Below are positions 57,186-64,000 of a stretch of DNA of 64,000 bases, one piece after another. The stretch spans positions 8,567,845-8,631,844 of the forward strand of contig CM025854.1 in the NCBI GenBank assembly GCA_003952965.2, read 5' to 3'. The notes beneath the pieces were generated by a model. The model saw nothing but the letters and a program-made list of their open reading frames with translations, searched no databases and was not told the origin of the DNA. Source of the DNA: Morella rubra. Its lineage: Eukaryota; Streptophyta; Magnoliopsida; Fagales; Myricaceae. A program made the translations under genes and the position numbers. Each line of letters begins with the position of its first letter. Position 1 is the stretch's first letter.

Positions 57186-59653
57186 ATGTTGAGTTTGTGC
57201 GACTTCTCGCTATATTCTCTAGCTTTACCTTCGATGTTTCTGCTCCTCTATGGGGTCGGGAGAGTTTCCTACTCGATTTGGTGGAAACCGAAGTCGCTAG
57301 AGAGGGGGATACAACGCCAAGGGATTAGAGGCACTCCTTACAAGCCGATGATTGGGGACATGAAAGAGCTTGTGAGAGCAATAATTGAAGCATGGTCCAA
57401 ACCCATATATCTAACCCACCAGATTGTTCCGCGTGTGGACCTGTTCACCCTAGACATTGTGCAGAAATATGGTATGTTTATTTCAATATATCATTTAGAA
57501 TTTCAGTCAATCAATCCATCTCCTCAGGACAGGGTAAGAAAATGTTCTTATGCAAGTTGTAGCAACTATAAGTTTGTTGCACCACGAGAGTGGTGGCCTA
57601 ATGGTGTTGTGGGAAAGGGTGGAAGTCCCAAGGGGTATGAGATTCTTGGATCAAACCCCCACCCTCAAGGTTAATTGCATTCTCGTGGGGCTGCTTTTAG
57701 ATGATTCAACCTCCTCTTGTTTGGTAGGTATGGCTTAATCCGAACATTTTATCATAGGTGAGAACCTCTATAATCGCATCCAAAGATAATTGGTCATGCT
57801 AATCCCCTCTTTCCACCCATGTTGCTTTAAGGGGAGAAAAGTATAAGTTTGTTACTTGTCATATATTTCTTTTTTTTTTTAACACAGGCAAGATATCAAT
57901 GTTTTGGGCTGGGACTACACCAAGGCTGATTATCATGGAGCCAGAGCAGATGAAAGAAGTTCTTTCCAACAAGCTAGGTCACTTCCAAAAGCCACCATTG
58001 AACCCTCTTATTCTCATTCTAACAAAGGGACTGACAACTCTAGAGGGAGAGCAATGGGCCAAACACAGAAAGATTGTCAATCCTGCTTTCCACCAAGAGA
58101 GACTGAAGGTTCCACTTTAACACTTCCTTCTCCTAGCCTAAGTTACTTTTCCTAATCCAACAATATGCTAGGCTCAACCGCAAACGAAGTTCCGTATGAT
58201 CTTCATCCATCCCATTTGATAATCCTCCTGATCAATCTGTTCTTTCTGTTTTGGAATTTGTTACTGGGCGTTTCCCTCTTGAAGGGGATGATAGCGGCAT
58301 TCACAACCAGTTGTAGCAAAATGATCGGACAGTGGCAAAACAGGGCCTGACTGGAAGGAACTTGTGAAGTTAATATTTGGCCTGAACTTCAAAAGCTTAC
58401 TGCCGATGCTATATCTCGAGCAGCATTTGGAAGCAGCTATGAGGAAGGGAAACGTATCTTTGAACTTCAAACAGAGCTGATCATGCTAACTCTTGAAGCC
58501 ATGCAGACGTTATATATTCTTGGTTTTAGGTATGTTTCCAGTATCTGAGTTTACACAACACTATTTTTTCCAAGTTAAGGTCATTTCTACATGTGCTAAT
58601 GCCTCTTATGTTCATTGAAAAAAAAAAAAAAAAGATTTGAGAACATGTAGTCAGGCATACCTCCTTGCACCGAGAAGAACAGAAGGATTCCTATATATAG
58701 ATATACACATTTATGCATCTACCATTTCTTTATAGATTTGTACCAACCAAGAAGAACAGGAGGAGAACGGAACTGGACAAGGAGATCAAATCGACGATAA
58801 GGAACTTAATTCAAAGGAAATTGAACGCCAAGAGGATTGAAGAATCCAGTGTGGATGACTTACTAGGCCTACTCTTGCAATCTAATACTCAAAACAATCA
58901 ACCGGAAGATGCAACCAGCACAAAAAGTAATAGCTTGTCAATTGACGAGGTGATAGAGGAATGCAAGCAGTTCTACCTTGCTGGTCAAGAGACGACTTCA
59001 AGCTGGTTGACATGGACTATGGTAGTCCTAGCCATACATCAAGATTGGCAAGAAAAGGCAAGAGAAGAAGTCCTACTAGTTTGTGGTAAGAGGAACCCCA
59101 ACTTCGAAGCTATAACCCATCTCAAGATTGTAAGTGATATTCTCAACCCGACCACCTACATCCTTACGTCCATGAGGTCTCCCATGCAATCACATAACAC
59201 TATAAATTGTGATGGATTAAACTCTCATACTTAACTGGAGCAATTGCTGGTATGCCTCAGAGACATGAAAAGCACTATCAAAATGCTTGCTAAATCATAC
59301 CTCAATTGCCAGGCACCAATAATACACGGTGCAATCAGTTGATAGGTCCATGGCCTCTGGTTAATGTTGCCACCATTCTAGAAAATAAAATTTAAATTCT
59401 TCCTCTGCTAAACCTTATGTTAACCCTTAGCATAGCTGTGCATGCAGCTGCTCCAAGCTGGTAATTGGAGTCGCTCTAACTTGAAGCCTTTGGCATAAGT
59501 CCAGTGCCATTTGTTGAAGGAAACACCAAGGAAAATTCTAGAAAGGTTACCCGAGTTGTCTCCAAGATCCTAAAACCCCTCATAAGTGACCTTGATTACT
59601 TCATGTTCTCCTGCAGGTCACCATGATACTTAATGAAGTCCTAAGGTTATATC
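57186..59653 (+). pseudogene. CYP72A-type cytochrome P450, truncated (copy 2)
   Basis: Exons at 57186-57471, 57888-58108, 58285-58529, 58736-59129 and 59617-59653 correspond one to one with copy 1, and I saw no coding difference in exons 1-4. The exon 3 TGA (58348-58350) and loss of the haem-binding end to the copia LTR at 59654 are shared, so both breaks predate the duplication (or the haplotype split). The exon 5 acceptor is the canonical caggtc, so copy 1 carries a later G-to-A change. No active product expected. Confidence 0.88.
57579..57841 (+). mobile_element. tRNA-derived SINE in P450 intron 1 (copy 2)
   Basis: Identical in structure to the copy-1 SINE, with the 12-bp flanking repeat at 57567-57578 and 57842-57853. 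Confidence 0.65.
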
Positions 59654-59885
59654 TGACAATATTTGAGGGAATTGACCCAATGCTTTGGCCGTGTGTATAC
59701 TTCTCATTATATAGAGTTTTGAAATCAAGTTATACAAGGTACGTTATCAATATACAAGGAAAGAAATCAAGTATCGAACTAAACTAGGAAAGAAAAGAAG
59801 TAACCGTTGCTATACATAGCTGTAGAATAATAGAGAGATAACGGAAGATATGGTGAGTAAATGACAGCAAAGCTGTCCGTTGACA
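59654..59885 (-). repeat. 3' LTR of the P450-disrupting copia element (copy 2)
   Basis: Same 232-bp LTR at the same codon of the P450. The matching 5' LTR would lie to the right of the window end. Confidence 0.85.
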
Positions 59886-59892
59886 GCCCCCC

Positions 59893-60420
59893 TCAAATTG
59901 ATGGGGGTTGGTCGACCAACATCAATTTGCAAGTCAAGAAACAATGGCAGTGGCGAGTAAGAGGCTTGGTGAAGATGTCAGCAACTTGAAATTTTGTAGC
60001 AACATGGGGAAGAGTGGTGACTCCATCTTCGAAGGCTTCACGAATAGAATGACAATCGACTTCAATATGCTTTGTACGCTCATGATAGACAGAATTGGCC
60101 GTGATCTGAATAGCACTGGTATTGTCAGCAGAAAGAGGGGTAGGTACGGTCTGAGGAAGGTTCAATTCAGCAAGCAAACCGCGAAGCAAATAATTTCTGA
60201 GCAAGCAAGAGACATGGCCCGGTACTCAGATTCCGTAGAAGACTTAGATACTCCGGTCTTGTTTTTTACTCTTCCAAGATATCAAGGCATTACCCAAGAA
60301 CACACACCAACCAGTGATAGAACGACGGGTATCGACACAACCAGCCCAGTCAGCATCACTATAAGCAGCAAGAGACGAAGAAGTGTTGGCAGGGAAGAAT
60401 AAGCCACGAGCAGAAGTGCC
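59893..60420 (-). pseudogene. Copia RNase H (copy 2)
   Basis: HERTKHIEVDCHSIREAFED and ADIFTKPLTRH are present. Relative to copy 1, single-base indels near 60185 and 60255 break the frame ahead of LLAELNLPQT. Confidence 0.82.
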
Positions 60421-61512
60421 CTAAACATAACGAATGATGCGACGAACTGCAGCCAAGTGAAGATGGCGAGGTGTCTGGAGAAACTGGCTGACTTGCTGGA
60501 CGGCAAAGGAGATGTCCGGTCGAGTAATAGTTAGGTAGACAAGGCTACCTACCAGCTTGCGATATAAACTAGAGTCAGCAAATAAGTCACCCTCCTCTTT
60601 GCGAAGTTTGACATTCAACTCCATGGGAGTATCAACCGTGGAAGTGGCTTCAAGACCAGCAAGAGCCACCAGATCAGAAGCATACTTGTGTTGATTTAGA
60701 GAAATACCAGAAGAACTACGGCGCACCTCAAGACCAAGGAAATATGTGAGAGAACCAAGATCTTTCATGTGAAAAGACGCGGAGAGATGGAGCTTGAGCT
60801 GGCTAAATAAAGTAGAATCTGAACTAGTGATAACAATATCATCAACATAAACAAGAAGAACAACAATACCTGTTTCTGTCTTACGCAAAAATAAGGAGGA
60901 GTCACGCTTGCTCTACTTGAAGGAAAATTGTAATAAAGTACTCCGAAACTTATCAAACCAGGCCCGCGGAGCTTGTTTAAGACCATAAAGAGATCGACAA
61001 AGCTTGCACACATGTGAAGTAGGAGAAGATAACAAGCCTGGGGGAGGCTTCATAAAAATGCATTCTTTGAGATCACCGTGGAGAAAAGCATTCTTCACAT
61101 CCATCTGATGAAGAGACCAATCATTGGACGCGGCAAGAGCTAGAATAGTGTGAACAGTGGTCATCTTAGCCACTGGAGCAAAGGTCTCTTCGTAATTGAC
61201 ACCCTATTCTTGATTATTTCCAAGAGCAACTAACCGGGCTTTGTAACGATCAAGACTCCCATCTAAGCAGACCTTGATGGAGTAAACCCATTTGCATCCC
61301 AGAGGAGTAATCGTGGAAGGACAAGGCTCAAGATCCCATGTGTGATTTGCTTCGAGAGCTGCAATTTCTTCCTGTATAGCTTGTTGCCAACACTCATACT
61401 TGGTTGCTTGGGAGTAGGATGTGGGAATAACATATTTGGATAGTGATGCAGTAAGAGCAGAAATAGAAGTGCCAGAGGAAGAAAACCCATACCGATCCGG
61501 GGGTACAGACAC
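60421..61512 (-). pseudogene. Copia reverse transcriptase (copy 2)
   Basis: Reads LGCKWVYSIKVCLDGSLDRY, a stop near 61206, HQMDVKNAFLHGDLKECIFM, CRSLYGLKQAPRAWFDKFRS, a stop near 60914, then the intact catalytic box LLVYVDDIVITSS and [20 protein letters not shown]. Copy 1 lacks two bases in that last stretch (49258 region), so copy 2 is the better template for this domain. Confidence 0.85.
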
Positions 61513-62620
61513 TCAAATAGAGTGACGTACCAAGGGTGCTGGATGTGCCGAGCCTAACTGGAGAAGGGTTGCAACAGGATCAGGGAGCGGGGCTGCCATC
61601 GAAGGAGGTGGTTGGCGAGGGCGGCACGTATACACTATACCTGGTGTAAAACGAGAAGGGACATAGACAAGAGGCAATGACAGCTCCTCAAAAGGAGGAA
61701 GGAAAACCACCAGAGAAGAGGCCAAAGAGGAGCACGGAAAGAAATGTTGATTTTCAAAGAAAATCACATTTCGAGAGACACGAAGACGCTGTAACGTAGA
61801 GTCATAGCACACAAAACCTTTTTGACCCACATTATACCCTAAGAACGCACAACGAACAGATTGAGCAGATAACTTATGGCGTTCATGAGGAGGTAAATGA
61901 ACAAAGCATACACAACCAAAAGTACGTAAATGATCGTAACTAGGTTGCATAGAAAAAAGCCGAAAGTATGGAGATTCCATATTTAAGACAAAGGATGGTA
62001 ACCGATTAATCAAAAGAGTAGCAGTTTTTATAGCCTCGACCCAGAACATGGAAGGAACAAAAGATTCAAGCAAAAGAGTATGTACCACATCTAAAAGATG
62101 ACGATTTTTCTATTCGGCGACACCATTTTGTTATGGAGTAGCCGGGCACGAACGTTGATGAATAATGCCTTTTGAAAACAAAGAACTCACGGAATTCATT
62201 AGACAAATATTCACCACCGGAATCTGTACGTAAAATTTTTATAGAGGCAGCATATTGGGTTGCAAGATGCACCATGAATATGGAGAAGATACGAAAAACT
62301 TCAGATTTAGAGCGAAGAAAATAGACCCAAGTAAAGCGGTTATGGTCATCAATAAATGACACATAATACTTATATTTTTCATGAGATATAATAGGAGATG
62401 GACCCCAAACATCACTATGAATAATATCAAAGCAGTGAAAAGCTCGACTCGCATGCAGAGGAAAGGGAAGAGTTTGCTTTTACCAAGCTTGCAAGAGGCA
62501 CAATCAATAGAAGTAGAACATCGTTCTTTATTGCCTAATAAATCAGAGTTCAATACATGGGATAATATCTGAGGATTGGGGTGACCTAAACGATGGTGCC
62601 ACACCATACTGGGATCATCA
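61513..62620 (-). pseudogene. Copia integrase (copy 2)
   Basis: The pre-integrase zinc region MVWHHRLGHPNPQILSHVLN sits near 62600. A frameshift near 62430 separates it from MSFIDDHNRFTWVYFLRSKS, and ILRTDSGGEYLSNEFREFF keeps the second catalytic Asp. Another frameshift near 62150 precedes the region that would hold the catalytic Glu. The tail SFVPSMFWVEAIKTATLLIN and FGCVCFVHLPPHERHKLSAQ is open in 61513-62088. Confidence 0.83.
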
Positions 62621-63635
62621 TCTGTAATACAAGATAAAGACAAAGTTGGAGAAACTGAAGGGAGTGCTGGAACAGGCAAATATAGTGGAAAGAGATGCCC
62701 TACCTTAGGCCCATTCGTGATCATCGTCCCCGTTACCTGATCCTGTACAACACAACCATTACCAAAAAAGTTAACAGGACAGTTACTATCTACTAATTGG
62801 CCAACCGAAATGAGATTCGTAGAAAGCTTAGGAGCAAGAAATACATCAGTGATCTTAGTAGAAGCATCACCAACCGCAGTGATTGGCAAAGAGCTGCCAT
62901 TGGCCGTTTGAATAAAGGAAGTTCCAGTATAGGGCCGTACAGGACCAAGAGCCATGGAATTAGGGGTCATGTGATTAGAAGCTCCAGAGTCTATATACCA
63001 GAGGTTTGAAGAAGCAAAATGGTTACCTTGAAGACCCAATGTCGAGAGTGCAGACACGATCATCTGCTGCACCATTGCAGGTGTTAGCGGAGGAGAGAAA
63101 TCACCTGGAGAGGAATCAAAGGCCGGAAAAGGAGCTACAGGAGGTGCAGTAACACAAGTTTGGAGAGCTTGTTGTTGACGATTCCGAGGACGGATGCGAT
63201 ACTCTTTGATAATGTGACCCTTTTTCTTGCAATAGGAACAAAACTTTTTGGAACAATTGGCTGCAATATGGCCATATTCCCATGATGAAATTGGGCAATG
63301 GCATGCTCCAAGTGAAAACAACGGGCATCATTATCCTGATAGTAAACTTTCTTCAAATAAGTCCACATAGATTGGGCTGAACGATGAGGACGCAAATTAG
63401 GAACAAGGTGTGCCTCAACGGAGCTAAGAAGCCAGGACATAATCCGAGCATCAAGAACAGCCCATGAAACCGGAGCAGCAACATCCTTAGATTTATCCAA
63501 ATCGGAAGAGGGTGCCGGAGTGGTGCCCTCAATATGACCCCAGAGATCTTTTCCTTGGAGGAAAAGTTCAAATTGAAAAGCCCAAGTAGAGTAATTTTTT
63601 CCAGTAAATTTGACGCAACCAGGAGCTGAGTCCAT
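62620..63635 (-). pseudogene. Copia gag and protease with internal gag deletion (copy 2)
   Basis: Gag starts at the ATG at 63635 (MDSAPGCVKFTGKNYSTWAF), followed by LFLQGKDLWGHIEGTTPAPS. After AQFHHGN near 63280 the sequence jumps straight to the GHIAANCSKKFCSYCKKKGH zinc knuckle, so roughly the second half of gag is missing. The knuckle's last Cys is Tyr (HIIKEY). The protease motif LWYIDSGASNHMT at about 62965-63005 is intact. Confidence 0.83.
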
Positions 63636-64000
63636 TATATGATAACGTGGAATGGAGCTGTAAACAAACACTTGGAAAATAGTCGCCCAAACCCAACAAC
63701 AACAAGCAACGACGCCAAGATTCTACCAAACTTAATAACAGCAACAGCCCAAACCCAATAAATAGCATGCAAGTAATGTAATAACAGCCCAATCAGCCGG
63801 CCCAACTAGTAGAAACAGCAGCCCAAACCCAATAAGCAAATAAACAGCTACAGCCTAAACAACCACAAACAGGAACGTGAAGTAAAACACCACCGAACCA
63901 GCAAAATACCAAATCACCGAAGAGATCGAAACAAAAAAAAAAACAGCAAAAGCCAAAGCCGAAATGGAACGTGAAACAAACCAAAAGAGTCGAAGAGACC
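63636..64000 (-). other. Copia untranslated leader, partial
   Basis: Repetitive agcccaaacccaa / cagcaacag words precede the gag start on the minus strand. No PBS or LTR edge is reached before the window ends. Confidence 0.55.

Larger units (their letters stand above)
53161..61960 (+). repeat. Long segmental duplication, copy 2
   Basis: Matches 42118-50640 in full order: spacer, C-rich run, plastid ndhB, P450 with SINE, copia. Its left limit is hidden by the gap. Unlike copy 1 it runs on into an intelligible copia integrase and gag. Confidence 0.92.
59886..64000 (-). mobile_element. Ty1/copia element, partial, runs off the window (copy 2)
   Basis: Minus-strand order from the right: leader (63636-64000), gag, protease, integrase, RT, RNase H, polypurine tract, 3' LTR. 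About 4.1 kb are visible without the 5' LTR and PBS. Stops, frameshifts and a gag deletion make it non-autonomous. Confidence 0.88.

Overview
The window is nuclear DNA from a flowering plant, most likely a eudicot and probably a woody, heterozygous species. The signs are plant-type R2R3-MYB genes with the usual two introns, a CYP72A-type P450 with plant introns, an AT-rich background, a nuclear copy of plastid ndhB, and dense nested plant transposons (Ty3/gypsy chromovirus, Ty1/copia, LINE, SINE, CACTA-like, hAT, MITE). No bacterial operon, CRISPR array or phage is present. The species cannot be named from sequence alone.

Layout. (1) 1-340: probable last exon of an unrecognised gene. (2) 1452-6712: nearly complete but dead Ty3/gypsy chromovirus with 377-bp LTRs. 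(3) 6713-9262: reverse-strand Ty1/copia remnant holding a 5'-truncated LINE (7777-8676) with a 13-bp target duplication. (4) 9.8-14.9 kb: DNA-transposon territory with subterminal-type tandem repeats, a hAT transposase tail, a 1.27-kb CACTA-like element and a LINE scrap. (5) 17.5-33.0 kb: the gene core, two TT2-type (subgroup 5) R2R3-MYB genes in the same orientation 13 kb apart. Between them lie a duplicated ~2-kb block whose two copies differ by an internal inversion, and a broken piece of the first MYB's last exon. (6) 34.5-41.3 kb: a three-layer nest, an inverted-repeat element split by a copia element, itself split by a 1.6-kb solo LTR. (7) 42.1-50.6 and 53.2-62.0 kb: two nearly identical ~8.5-kb copies of one segment, each with plastid ndhB DNA, a truncated CYP72A gene with a SINE in intron 1, and the copia element that cut off the P450's haem-binding end. 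A scrambled 2.4-kb stretch and a ~101-N assembly gap lie between the copies. The second copy continues into the copia gag and leader to the window end.

Function. The only genes that look intact are the two MYBs. Family knowledge (TT2/MYBPA2-like proteins working with bHLH and WD40 partners) suggests control of proanthocyanidin or related flavonoid genes. The P450 copies cannot make active enzyme, because the haem-binding loop is absent and an in-frame stop lies in exon 3. All retrotransposon reading frames are broken.

Cautions. The 42-62 kb duplication may be an uncollapsed haplotype rather than a real tandem duplication. The sequence around 50.6-53.2 kb and the C-rich block at 54.75-55.04 kb look like assembly or read error. 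I found no convincing new biological system. The most informative features are the rearranged MYB pair, the paralogous empty site of a retroinsertion, the nested elements with clean target duplications, and the ndhB insert shared by both long copies.
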